Made by a program: the position numbers and the translations under genes. The notes beneath the pieces were generated by a model that saw nothing but the letters and a program-made list of their open reading frames with translations, was not told where the DNA came from and made no database searches. From assembly GCA_000499405.2 (NCBI GenBank), contig HG738137.1:5704001-5768000 (forward strand): a stretch of DNA of 64,000 bases. The letters are read 5' to 3'. The DNA comes from Onchocerca volvulus. Taxonomy: Eukaryota; Nematoda; Chromadorea; Rhabditida; Onchocercidae. Positions 12,581-24,600 of the stretch are shown here, piece after piece (positions within the stretch are counted from its first letter, which is position 1; each line of letters begins with the position of its first letter).

Positions 12581-13520
12581 TTTTATCTGTTATAACAATC
12601 GGCATCAAAGAAATAGAAAAAACATCCCTTATTTCTTACAAAAGCTAATTGGCATTTGAAAAGATACAAAAAAAAGTAGAAAATTTATGTAAACGAAAAA
12701 GCTTTTACTCAGTGCCGTCTTATTTAAACTTGAGTTCAAGCGACAGATCATACTATGCAACATTCGCATAGACAGAAAAAAAAGGAGAACGTCCGAAGTG
12801 GCTTTCAATTTCAAATCAAAAAACTTTAAGGGTAAAGTACTGTCAATAGTATGAGGAGGAGAACACTGTTGTAAAAACAACTCACAAGAATTAGGATCTC
12901 AAAACGGTGACAATTAATGATTTGTCTCATACCTATTCAAAGTCATCAAAAAAATATAACTTTTTACAATACTTTATTTTAAGAATAATATTTATCTCTT
13001 ATCAAAAAGTAAATAAAAAAAGGGAATCATTTTATTCATAACAATGCTATTTTTGACCCGTACTAATGCAACAATTTGCAAGTTTGTAATAACTGCAACA
13101 TAGCTTTTCGAATTAAACAAAATATGAAAACATAAAAAACTGAAAAAAATATACGACAAAATTTTATTTGAAAAAGTTAAATGAGATTAAATGGATTTCT
13201 TCTCTTTAGAACTATATTAATCATATCGAGCAAGTGAAATGCACTAGCAGAAAATAAGAATCTATGATACAAAAAGTAACCATATGACAAGATTTCTTTG
13301 AAAATTACTACAACAATTCAAAACAAATGTTCGGAAGAACAAATTAGGCGCAAATATCCAAATGATTCTGCCGATTTCCACTGGTTAAAAATATAATATT
13401 GCCGCGGGAAGTGAAGCAACCTTTACATCATCAGACGATGAATAAAAAGCCATAAACATAATTCAGTACAAATTTACTGATAAACATATCAAGAACCTCC
13501 CAAAAAGAAATATTATGAGA
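12581..13520. other. Spacer between rmdn and ncbp-1
   Basis: About 0.94 kb separates the RMDN stop from the ncbp-1 start on the same strand, short enough for an operon-type arrangement. AT-rich, no gene seen. An 83-codon minus-strand frame at 12629-12880 has no splice or composition support. Confidence 0.5.
12587..12588 (-). promoter_or_regulatory. Candidate spliced-leader acceptor before ncbp-1
   Basis: Reading the minus strand, TTATAACAG precedes a 6-nt leader and the ATG at 12580. No upstream exon is needed, so this AG is best explained as a trans-splice site. Confidence 0.5.
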
Positions 13521-15703
13521 TTAAAGTCTCGTGAAATCCTTCACACCAAGCTTTCGTAATTTTTCGTATGCCTAAAATAATAAAGTAACATATTTTTGAA
13601 TTTTTATTATAGCAAGTAAAAAAAGTTTCACAGCAAAAATTTCACCTTATCATGAGTATCACCGTCATCCATGGTAATAACTGGCATTTTGAATGCAGCT
13701 TTATAAAGTTCAAAAGCCTCTTCATTTTGACCAAGCCTAGTTTTTACTTCCGCCAAATACCACAAATTCGAAGAATCGAAATTCGGCTGAAATCCATGTT
13801 TATGTGATATGCGCTACTATTAAAACTGTCATACCAAAAACTATCATAAGAACTGTATCAAATAAGCATATTTTAGAAAATACACAGTTCCAATCCTACC
13901 TTGATAAACTCAGCTTTCTGGAAACATCTCAAAGCGTCCTCATATGTCGCTGGTGGAACTGATCCGAAAAATGCCTTAACTACTGCAACTTTCCATGACG
14001 GCAGATCCGCATATGTAAAATACCATACGCCTAAAATAACAAGGTTTCAACGACTCACAAAATGAACGAAAATAATTCGTAATCACGAAGAAATCTTAAA
14101 AATATTTTAAAACAAGACAACTTGATAAGCAACATATGTTATAAATGAATACGAACCAAGTGCATGCCAAGTAGTTGCATCAGTAGAATTTACATCAAGT
14201 GCTTTTTCAAGGTGCTTGCGAACTTCAAAGGATTGACGAATCTGTTCTCTGGTACCTTCATACTCTGATACATAACTTAATACAATAGCATACCTACAAA
14301 AAATCATTGAGAAAATAAATCTTTTTCTAAATGGCGAAGAATCTTTCATTTATATAATCCCTCCATCGATGTCTTACCAATCACTATGTGTCAGGGTATT
14401 AAAAATTAAGTGAAGTTCATCATCTCAAACTGCATTATCTGTATTAAGAAACAGTCGATATAGGTAATTCATCAGAAATGAAAGCAAACACAGCAATTCT
14501 TCCCCTCAATCAAATTTGGACCAACCGAAATCTTTTAATCTTCTCTCCGTTCTTTTTATGTTTCATTCAGTACTTCTGCCAAAAATCCAACACAATAAAT
14601 CTTCCACTATTCAAAACGTTGATCAAAGAATTTAAAAGAATTTATGTTTTGTGCAACCTAGAAATAATTACAAAAACTGAAAAATTTTTGAAAAAACTGC
14701 ACTCAATAACTCACCATTTATGAGCCTCCCAACAAGGTTCTTCACCTTCATTATCAAGTGCTTTTTTAGCCATTTTCAAAGCATCATACATGAATCGCTT
14801 TTTATCATCTTTATCCTGAAATATTTCTAAATATGAAAAATAATATTAGTCACTTATCAACACAACAATTGTAAGAGATAAAAAGCTGGTTACTGGCCCC
14901 TAAATTGCAAACATTTTGATGGCACAATTGATTTCACCGAAAATATCTTGAAGTCTCTATTAAGCCAAAATTTAAAAGCCAACCTTAGACATTTTGGATT
15001 TTTCACATAATATGCGAGCCAGTCGCCAAAGCATTTGTGGATCATTGCCCGATGAAAATCTGGAAAAAAAAAGATCATATCAAATTGTGCAGCTTCTGAT
15101 TTTATTTCGGGAAAAACTAACGAGAAATCATTTCTTAATCACTGAACCTCCTTAAGACATTATATGCATTTTCGATCAAATAAACACTGTATAATGTATC
15201 TGCTTCTCGTTTGAAACGCTCTAGTTTTAATGCTTCCTCAGAGCCATTGTTTCTTTCTGACTTCCCCAGAAAAGGTAATAATGCGAAACCTGGAGGAATA
15301 AAAAAATGAATGAATGAAATCTTACAATCTACATACACTGACAAATGGGTTTCGAAAAAAATGTTACAGAAGTGATAAGCATCAAATTGGCATTCATTTA
15401 TTAAACATGCCGAAACTGAATATTCTTACTCGAAATAAATGATCTGATCAAATCACCTGTTGTACTCGTGGCTGTAGCTCCTAGTAGAACTCGTCGTGCT
15501 TTCTTGTATGCACCAAATCTTTGTTTCGCACCTCGTATATTCTGAAATAAAGAAAAAAAAAAAAAGTGACTTGCCATAAACTGAGAAAATTCCATTTATA
15601 TAACTTCAAGAATCAATAAATGCAAACCAACCCTGATCATCTGCATCCTCCCATCAGTGAACGATACAAGTCGTGACGATCGTATTAACGCTCTACTCAA
15701 CAT
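13521..15703 (-). CDS. RMDN1: Regulator of microtubule dynamics family TPR protein
   Basis: Nine exons: 15632-15703, 15430-15541, 15148-15289, 14984-15059, 14715-14815, 14157-14293, 13900-14030, 13646-13786 and 13521-13571, giving 320 aa, close to animal RMDN1 (about 314). RMDN proteins are TPR-like helical-repeat proteins linked to microtubules, spindle poles or mitochondria. The core matches the family: DPQMLWRLARILCEKSKM, KKRFMYDALKMAKKAL, a WYAIVLSYVSEYEGTREQI block, DVNSTDATTWHALG, then VWYFTYADLPSWKVAVVKAFF and SSNLWYLAEVKTRLGQNEEA. The first 37 or so residues are basic with almost no acid (MLSRALIRSSRLVSF), typical of a mitochondrial presequence, which agrees with RMDN1. A TTTCTAG acceptor lies 4 nt before the ATG (15708-15709), pointing to trans-splicing. 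It is upstream of ncbp-1 on the same strand. The paralogue assignment within RMDN1-3 is by N-terminus and length only. Confidence 0.9.
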
Positions 15704-15707
15704 ACAG

Positions 15708-15709
15708 CT
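15708..15709 (-). promoter_or_regulatory. Candidate spliced-leader acceptor before rmdn
   Basis: ATTATTTCTAG on the minus strand ends 4 nt before the RMDN start codon at 15703. A cis exon only four bases upstream of the ATG is unlikely to be coding. Confidence 0.5.
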
Positions 15710-17179
15710 AGAAATAATGACAAACAATAAATGCAGCATACAATAAGAAGAATTTGGTCAAATCATATCAGATCAAATCATCCCATTTCCACTATAATTA
15801 CTTATCTTCTTCCACTTAATCTAGGAATGTCTTTTGAGACTCAAGAAAGACTGCGGGAAAAGCAATGACAAACTTGACAAATGCATACAAAACACATTAG
15901 ACACTTTGACTTCCCCCTGGATCTCCTAGCCAAAATCAAAGAAAGAGGAATAAAGCACGGCCCTCACAACACACTCGGGCCATGCTATGCTCATCAGGCT
16001 ACATAGAGTTGCTGTACGAGTAATATGACATATGAACTGTGAACTGCTCGTCGCTGCAAACTTGCAAACTTGCGATCCTACTGCTTTATTGCCGTTTAGA
16101 ACAGTAAGTTATCGGATATGCACTACATGCATATTATGTGAAGCACTTAACGTATCATATAAGTTCATTTATATGAGTTCCGCAATCGGGAGAAATACGT
16201 GGGACGACGCATGAGACGTTGGATGTAAGATCTATGGAAAAAAAAAATGAAGAAAGTTCCGAACTTATGGAATCTCTCCCTCTACTCGAAAATGTCCTAC
16301 AATTTGAAACAGGAATACTATTCAAACTGCGAATAATTTGGAGAGTTTCGCACACCGTGCACACAGCGCCATACATAGAGGGCATTTTACCGAATGTCTC
16401 ATCTTAAGTTCATAAAATTCTCGCACGGATCTTATATTAATTGTAAATTTCGAGACATATACTTGTGGTAAAGGATGTGAAAGATGCGATTCAAAGTTTA
16501 ATTCATGGCAACTTTGCATCAATACAACTGCAGAAAGGCAATATAATTTGCATAAAATGATGCATAAATTAACTTTTTCTGCAGATGCAAATGTGCAAAT
16601 ATTCCTGATTTCATCAACGGCTAATTGTCACCACAACAAGCTAATTTATTTGTGTAATCATCTATTTATGAAAATTATTCAATCCTTTTCCAGAATATAT
16701 CATTCATGAAAGTTTTCCTAGCAGTTAAATTTTGATTAGATCCTAGCACAATATGCTTTAGCCACTAAGCTTCAGCTGTATGTTGAAGCAAACGTCAATG
16801 TTTTTCTTTTTTTTTTTTGTATTCGCAACGACAAGTAAACATTCTCTAGAGGAATGAATGTGTGAGTGATGTAACAACTTTACATCAAATAATTAATGAA
16901 ATTCATAATTCTAACTTCTGGTCGGAACTTTTTTTCGCGTGTCTTTGTAAAATAGGAAGAAAGTTTCGATGGAAATATTCCTAAATCAAATAATATTTTG
17001 CACCGTAGATGATAATTGTAAACATCGTGCATCCCGCATCTCATGTGCAAGAGACATGCAATGCGTCATGTACATATAGAGGAGGCTTCAGCTCCTATAC
17101 ATGTCGGAAAACTCGAAATAACTTTTCTATCTCAAAATACTTACTCTACAAAATTGTTTGAATCGTTCACATGTAAAAT

Positions 17180-17291
17180 CCTGTATGCTAATCATGTAAC
17201 ATGTAAAGATTCACATCCTTTATGCTGATCATGTAACATATAAAATCCACATCCTGTATGTTGATCATGTAACATGTAAGTTTTTTCACAT
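17180..17291. repeat. About 36-bp tandem repeat, three diverged copies
   Basis: Copies at 17180-17216, 17217-17252 and 17253-17291 share CCTGTATG then CTGATCATGTAACATGTAA and end in CACAT. They differ by a few substitutions and small indels. Confidence 0.8.
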
Positions 17292-18061
17292 TCGATATGC
17301 GAATTATTACAAAAATTATATCCTCTCATACTAATCTCTTACACAGCATGAAAGCCTTTTAATTCTCTTTTTTGTATTCTATGAACCACACCCGCTTATC
17401 TAGGATAGAAGGTGTTATTCAAAAATTTGGTTTGGCCAGTGCCGGTGGAAAACTCGACTTCGGTAAAATTCCAAGGTTGTAACTGAAGTTTGTGGCTGTA
17501 AACTGTTATATTTTCGACCTTAATTCTTCGATTTGGTAATCCTCGGCTGTTATAATTTTTATCCCATAAACTTCTGCTTCTTAATTTTCTATTCTTTATA
17601 TTACTCTGTCATCAATTATTTGCGGTATTAACAATTAAAGTAATTGTCCACACATTCATCAGTTTGACTCCGATCTTAAGTCCTTATTTTCCACTAACAC
17701 TAACTCTTTTCTTCAAAGAAAAAATTCACGACAATACAGTCCAACGGGAAAAACTCCAACTACTGAATAAAATAGCTAATTTTGAACAAATATAACACAT
17801 GTAGGTAGTTTTACATTTCAAGAAATAGTATACTATCAAATAAAATCAGAATATAAAAATGAAAATTAATAAGATCAATATAATATTCACTGCTACCAAG
17901 CCAAACGTAATTCGCGCATTGCAGTGTTGCGCAAGTTGTTGAAACAAATTAGATACTGAAAATAAGTTTATTTTCGACTTTTTTCAATAAATAACTGTAT
18001 TATAGAAAACTTAAAAAAACATTAATAAACATGAATCAGAAACGCGAATCATTTAGAAATA

Positions 18062-19652
18062 TTAATCATTGCATTTCTCGAAATTAATCAATTTAGAGAT
18101 GGGCCATTTTTTCTTCCCTTTCTTATTCTGATCAAAGAACTCACCATATCGTTTAAGTCCGGTATTGCGTAAAGTAGAATCTTCATTAGATTGGTCCTTC
18201 AAATCTCGTACGATGGAACGTGTTAAAGCTGTAGACCAAAGATTAGAGGCACTTTGTTCATTGTCAATTTTGTCGTCCACGAATCGTCGTCCATCTTTAT
18301 GATAAGTGATTTTCCGCTTCTAAAAACGGGGATTTTAGCGGCATTGTTGCAGGTTATTCATGAAATGATTTGGAAAATAAAATTTTACTTCTAAATATAA
18401 AAGAGAGAGCATCAATGAAATTTCATCCATAGAAACAAATAAGTCATTTTTTAGAAAAGAAATATCAACTAGACATGACTGGGACCATAATTTTGAAATC
18501 ACAAAAAAGTACTTAACTAAGGACATAAAGTGGACAATTTTGCAGTGCTCTACTTTATTTAATGCTGAAACTACTGAACCAGATTTTCAACGCTAAAGGA
18601 AAATATTGATTTATCTAGGCAGTTTAAAATAAATCCTCCCTTTTGTTATGCAAACCATTATGTTTTGAAAATTAATATGTTCAAATCCAATGCCTATTTT
18701 CCCCAAATTTTCTCACAGTGAATTCGCTCTTGTAATCATCATAGCAGTGAGAAATTTTCATTGTCATCCGCATGGAACACCTTTTCTAGAATATCAAACA
18801 TTCCCAAAGTTGTCAAGATACTCGACTCCTTAAAATGATACAGTCATTGTTATCAGAGATAATCGAACTCGAAATAGCTGGTCCTATTTTCGACAAATGC
18901 AGAAAAAAAAAATGTCTCACGAGCAGTTGCGATTCTGTCATCTTTTTTTATATATAGAAGACGAAAGCAGGAGATCCCTGCACTTCTAGAGCAATTTCGA
19001 TTCTACATTTCCTAGCAATGATAAACCATCAACCACAACTGAAGACCGTATTTTTCCTCTTTCACGAACCGATTATTTAAAAAAAAAAAAAGAAAAAAAA
19101 AGACAAATTAAAAAGCACTATTATTCTGTAGTTCTAGAAAATACTTTGAATTCCAATATTTTCTTATTATATATCAATACGGGTACAAGCAATGCTTACC
19201 TGCACTGCACTAAAAAAATCTTAATTTCATAAAAGAATTTCAGTCGTTTCCACTAGAGATGCTACATGACATCTGACTTTCTTTTGTTTATTGGAGATGA
19301 AAATAAGAATAATACAATGATACGTGAAATAAATTTAACAGAATATGTGAAAAACTTAAACAGTTGAGTAAACACAGAAACATCTAAACAATCAAAAAAT
19401 CATAATTAAAAAATTATGAAAACTTCGAAATACGGAAGCAAACATGCAAAATCTAATCGTTTTAAAATTTTATGAGTTATTAGGAAAATTACACATCAAT
19501 ACAATCTCTGCACAATAACTTGAGAAAATGATAATAAATTTTCGGAAAAGAAAGCTTACGGTTTGACATGAGAATAAAGTTTTCCCACGTTTGGCCTTTT
19601 GAAATTCAGCCAACGACACCGGCTCAACTGGACCATTAAAAACATGCAGCAT
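18062..19652 (-). CDS. Small basic protein of unknown function (116 aa)
   Basis: Two exons in phase: 19560-19652 and 18062-18319, divided by a 1.24-kb intron with GTAAGC donor and TTTTTAG acceptor. The product starts MLHVFNGPVEPVSLAEF and ends in a lysine-rich region (KKGKKKW) before the stop. I do not recognise a domain. Composition is charged and hydrophilic, with no signal peptide or membrane segment; the C-terminal lysine cluster could serve nuclear localisation. Codon composition is coding-like in both exons and the join keeps the frame, which is why I accept it. A CATACAG acceptor lies 5 nt before the ATG (19658-19659), as in its neighbours. It sits 2 kb downstream of the TFIIIC gene on the same strand. 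A further exon in the long intron cannot be excluded. Confidence 0.65.
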
Positions 19653-21654
19653 TGTTACTGTATGACTTTACTAGCGAGCACTGCAAAAATTCATTTTCAG
19701 GATGAAAATCGACTACAATTTGATAAAAAAGCAGTACTCGGATTCAATTTTAAGCAGAAATAGCAAAACTTCAAGAGACAAATATGCTGTTTTCTTTTCG
19801 GCTTAACAATTTTTTAAGAAAGCAATTAAAACATAAGTTCCAAATATAAATCAATTTTTAAGTTATCTGTTGTCTGCAGTTTTAATTCTCAGTGCAATTT
19901 ATGACTCCCATCAAATTTCACAGGGAATAACAATTTTTTTAATGAATTTGTCTCTTTAAAACAAAATACATCTGGAAACCATCTGAAATGAATACAAAAT
20001 TCATTTTCAAATTAATTTCGGATACTAGAAAATAAAAGCCGAGAAAAGTAAGTTTATAAAGATATTGAAACACAGAAAGTAAAAATGCAATACTAAAAAT
20101 TAATCTGAATAACATATATGTTTGATCTTACAAGAAATCTTTCATCATTTGCTATTAAAATGAAGAACACAAAAAGAAAAAATTCATAAAGAGAAAACAG
20201 CTTGACAACGCAAACTTGAAAATGATTTCTGATGACTACATTTAAAGAAAATTATATGAGTTGATCGATAAAAAATGAAAATTACGAAAACACTTGTTTT
20301 CCCAATCAAGAAATCGAGTAAAATGAATCAGCCTATCTTCTCTATTTTTGCAAAGAATGCAGCTTATACCGACTGCGAAATTTCTCCAAACTCACCTAAA
20401 TTGTGGAAATGAAAAAATATGAAAAGGTATAGAAAAAGAATTTCAATTCATCGCAGAGACATAAACACTAATAACAACCGGTTTGAGTGCAAAGTTCTAT
20501 TCTCCCTACTCCTATTTTCATTGTTCTCTCAAAATGAAGAAAAATCATTTATTTAATAATGCAAGTATACAAAATTGATCTGAGCACTTTTGAATTATGA
20601 TACAATGGGTGGACTTTGTAATAAACACGATTTCGTGGTTCGAATAAAAAGTAAAGAAATGGATAAGAAAACAAACTAAACAGTCGAGAACAAAGAAATT
20701 CCTTTCTTCTACAATTCAGTAAAGATTTCATATTCTATATATATATATATATATAATCTCGAAGAACAAGAGAAAAATACGCTAACGGGAAATGAATCAC
20801 ACTGATTCATTTCCATAAATGAATCATTGATGATTGATGATTCATTTCCATAAAGTCATTCATTTCTCGTTAGTGTATTTTTTGTTCAAATCATCTAAAA
20901 TTTATTTATGGTACTGCCTTATTATTAAAAAAGAAATCTGAAAAATGATGAAAATAAAGTACATAATTTTTTCTCGCAGTCAGATGTCTTCTAGTCGAGT
21001 TGATTTAAGAACTGCAGGTAATGGTATTGCACTAAATATTCGTGAAAACCGTTCCATTGCATTTTCAGTCGCAGACACATAGAAGACATCCGTTTCCATT
21101 TCGACTAAACACAAAATCAGTAGATATGCATATGTTATCAAATTAGTCATTTCTTTGAATACTGTCAGCCAGTTTAAACATCAACTTGATGAATACTTCG
21201 CTACTTTAAATATCTGACTTTTTTACCATTTAATTTTTATACTTTTTTTTTCAATAATTTTATCCACTTCCATAATTTTAGCCAAATATGCTTTTAATTC
21301 TTTTGTGTTACATTTTGCTCTCAATTTTGTGCTCGAAAATATGCAGGGAAAATTGTAAATTAATTAATTGCAAAACTAATTTATTTCCATTTATCACATG
21401 TTTCATGAGTAAAATAAACCCTATTAATAATTACAGAGGAAAAGTGACGTTTGAGTACCGAGAACTAAAATTAAACAATGGGTGGAAAAAGTAGCGATCG
21501 CTCAGTTCTACAAACTGTTCATATTTTGATAATATCTTCTTCAAATTTCTAAATAGGATAAAATGTAATGAACACTGGGGAAAGTTCACTGCTCCCACTA
21601 TTTATAATTTAAATAACTTTTGATAAATTGATAATTCTAAGATGAATACAAATT
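19653..21654. other. Spacer between the TFIIIC gene and the 116-aa gene
   Basis: AT-rich, no supported gene. It contains a (TA)n run near 20738-20754 directly followed by the foldback element at 20773-20882. Confidence 0.5.
20773..20882. repeat. 110-bp foldback element
   Basis: Outer arms 20773-20797 and 20858-20882 are complementary over 25 bp with two mismatches (core CTAACGGGAAATGAAT). The interior holds two direct copies of TGATTCATTTCCATAAA and further ATGAATCA inversions. The size, terminal inverted arms and adjoining TA-rich DNA resemble a MITE; no flanking duplication was proven. Confidence 0.7.
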
Positions 21655-24600
21655 CTAACTTCTTGAATAACAAAATGCAATAGAAATTAAGAATTCACCG
21701 TTTTCAAACAAAGATTTTCTTTTAAATGTTCTCGAAGTCAATTTTTGAATACGAATGCAACTACATAATTCCAAGACTCGAACTATTTCCAACAACATTC
21801 GCGGTTGCAAAACATAAGCAAAGCGTCTTTTCATTTCATCAATAGGACAACCAGGACGACTAATGATCGAAAACAGAACACCTTCCGCCATCCACCTTAA
21901 AATAAAAAACTAATCTTATATACTGAAGATAACCATCTTCCACATTTACATAAATTCACAAAACACAAAGGATTAAAAATAATTATTAAGTCATTTGGGG
22001 CAAACACAGGATCAATAAAGTGAACCAAAAAAATTTAGAAAGTATCTTCTGAAATAAAGAAATTTTACAATAAAAAATTTTTCGAAATATTTTGAAAAAT
22101 TTTTATTCAAATTGCAGATTTTGTTGAAGAATTTCTGGAACAGATTTAAAAAAATAAATACCTAAAAGCAGGTGCATGAATTTCACCGGATGGCGTAAAC
22201 CAAGGAGCCGGTACATAGACAAGCTTCCCATAAGGAACAAGCCAACAGTCACTGTAAGCTGGAAGTACATATCGTACCGTATCAACACCAACAGTTACCA
22301 ACTGCGAATCTCTTTCCATTTGCTGCACAACCAAACTTACATCTGAACCACTACTTTTCAAAATCATCTGAAATTATAGGACGTATCGATGGATATTTCT
22401 AAAGGACACCATAATTAGATAAAAATTAGACTGGAATACTGAATATGTATTTTAAGACTTGGTCAGAAGATTTCTAATATTGTAAGAACTCGCGAAATCA
22501 AAATTTAATCTTTTTATTCAAAGTTTTTTGATGTTTTGAAATACTCACTGTTAATTCCTCAATCGACATTCCAATAAATTTCGATTCCTTAATCGCTGTA
22601 TGAACTCGACGCAAAAATGGACGCGAAGAAATCAACTGAGTTATTAAATAATCATCGAAATTATTATTCCTTATCATTTCCAATGAATAAATCTGTTTCA
22701 ATGAATTTAAAACGCGCTGCAAATTTGGTATATCACACGGTGTGCAATCTCCTTCAGGCTTCACTGTTATCCGCTCTAAATGCAAATCCGCCGATTCCAA
22801 ATAACGGAGCTGTTTAGTAGCGTTCATAATTTGCTTAAAATTTTTGAAATTATAAACATATGTTAAAACCTGGAAACTATTAGTGTCACATAAATTTGCA
22901 AACATCAAACAAAGAGTGACAATACAAGTTGAAACAATACAAACCGATCTTCTTATCGAATAAATTGCATAATTAACCGTCGTGCATAACTAAAGAGGTC
23001 AGTAATGGAGGTAAGTAAAATAAAACATCAGTGTACATCAGCAAGAAAAAAAGAGGGATGGGAAAAACTTGACTTCCTGTATATAATCTCTGATGATTTC
23101 TTCCTGATTCTCACTATGTGTCTCAACAACTAAAACTTCCAATGATAAACTTTGACATACTTCTTGAGAAGATGCATCGAAACATTCCAATACATTATCA
23201 TCCATCGTTATTTTCAGTGCTGGCTAAAAAATTTAATTAAATAAAAAAAGGAGCAAGATTTTGAGAACTTTTAATATAAAAAATTTTAATTCCAATGAAA
23301 AATTCAGAATGCAAGATTTCTGAAAAAATTAGTCATCCACTAAGCAGTATCACCGTCAGCCGTAAACCTCATAAAATCTATAAATATCAAGAAATAAATT
23401 TTAAATTTACTCCAATATAGAAGCATCTAGTGGCAGCTGCAACAGTGCCAGCAGTATCATCGTCAGCCGCAAAACCTGTACCATGTTCCATTTCTTCACT
23501 GGATTCAATAAATTGTTCCAGCATGTCTGGATGGAAACGATGATTGAAAAAATGTCGGAAGCTATAAAATGCATACTTTTATTTTTCCAGCTAAATCTTT
23601 ATATTCATAAGGATACTCAGAGCACTCACTATTACAAATTATTCAAACATACTTGAATGATAATGTTGCCTGATTTTTCCACGAAGATTTTGAATCTTCA
23701 ATCGGAAATCGCTGTCTGGTAATAAGGCCATCGATGCGCAGTTGTTCAAGTACCCTTGTAACCGCTGGAACCCCCAATTTTTCAAAAATATACTCCATAC
23801 TTTTGTCTGTCAAGTCTTGCTCACTTATCAAGGCTCCCTGAAAATAAACTTTCAAATCATAAATGTTTCATATTGATAAGCAAAAAATAAAAAAATAAGC
23901 TTTTGGACCAAAAATTTCTTAGTGATTTAAATTTCAATGATTTGCATTCTCCGAAACTCAATTATTTTGAATTATTTTGAAAATAAAATTGCTTCTTCAG
24001 AACTTTATTAGAGTTCTTTAAAAGCTGTTAAAAAAAAAAAGCATGGCAAGATTAATTTAAAAACTGATTTCTCGTTCCCTAAAAACAAACAATTCCACAA
24101 GAAGACAGCCTAGCTTGTCATTTGAAACACAAAATATAGCAATGAAATAAGAATCACGTACAACGACAACATTAAAAGCAACGCAATGACGGATCTGGTT
24201 TAGATCTTTCGGTTTCTGTGATCGCATTGGCAGCGCCATAGTTTTTTGTACTTCTGTGGATATATTTATTTTACCAGTGCACATAAATTTCTCGAATGAT
24301 TCATCATCCTCGCTAGTCTTTGGTAATTTTTCTGATTCCCTTAAATATATTGCTAAAAACCCTCTATGTCATATTAATAAGGTTAGATTCAATCAAAACT
24401 TGGCCAATTTTACATCCAAATCTACGTTCAGAAAGTTTCATTTGCAGAAAAAAAAGATATAAAGTTTATATTACATAAATAGTAGTTGTTTCGCTTTATT
24501 GAAAGCTTCAATGAAAAATTTCTTCTTCAAAGTTGGATCCGAAATTGGATGAAAAGCAAGCTGGCTGCGTAAAAGTCTCATTTCCTGAAAACTTCCAAAA

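Larger units (their letters stand above)
15704..18061. other. Spacer upstream of rmdn
   Basis: No supported gene. It contains the three-copy tandem repeat at 17180-17291 and a patch of higher GC near 15900-16080. Short plus-strand frames at 16032-16407 and 17043-17228 have no splice partner or recognisable product. Confidence 0.45.

Noticed and set aside
22617..22817. 66-codon plus-strand open frame
   Set aside because: Antisense shadow of the tftc-1 exon 22549-22869.
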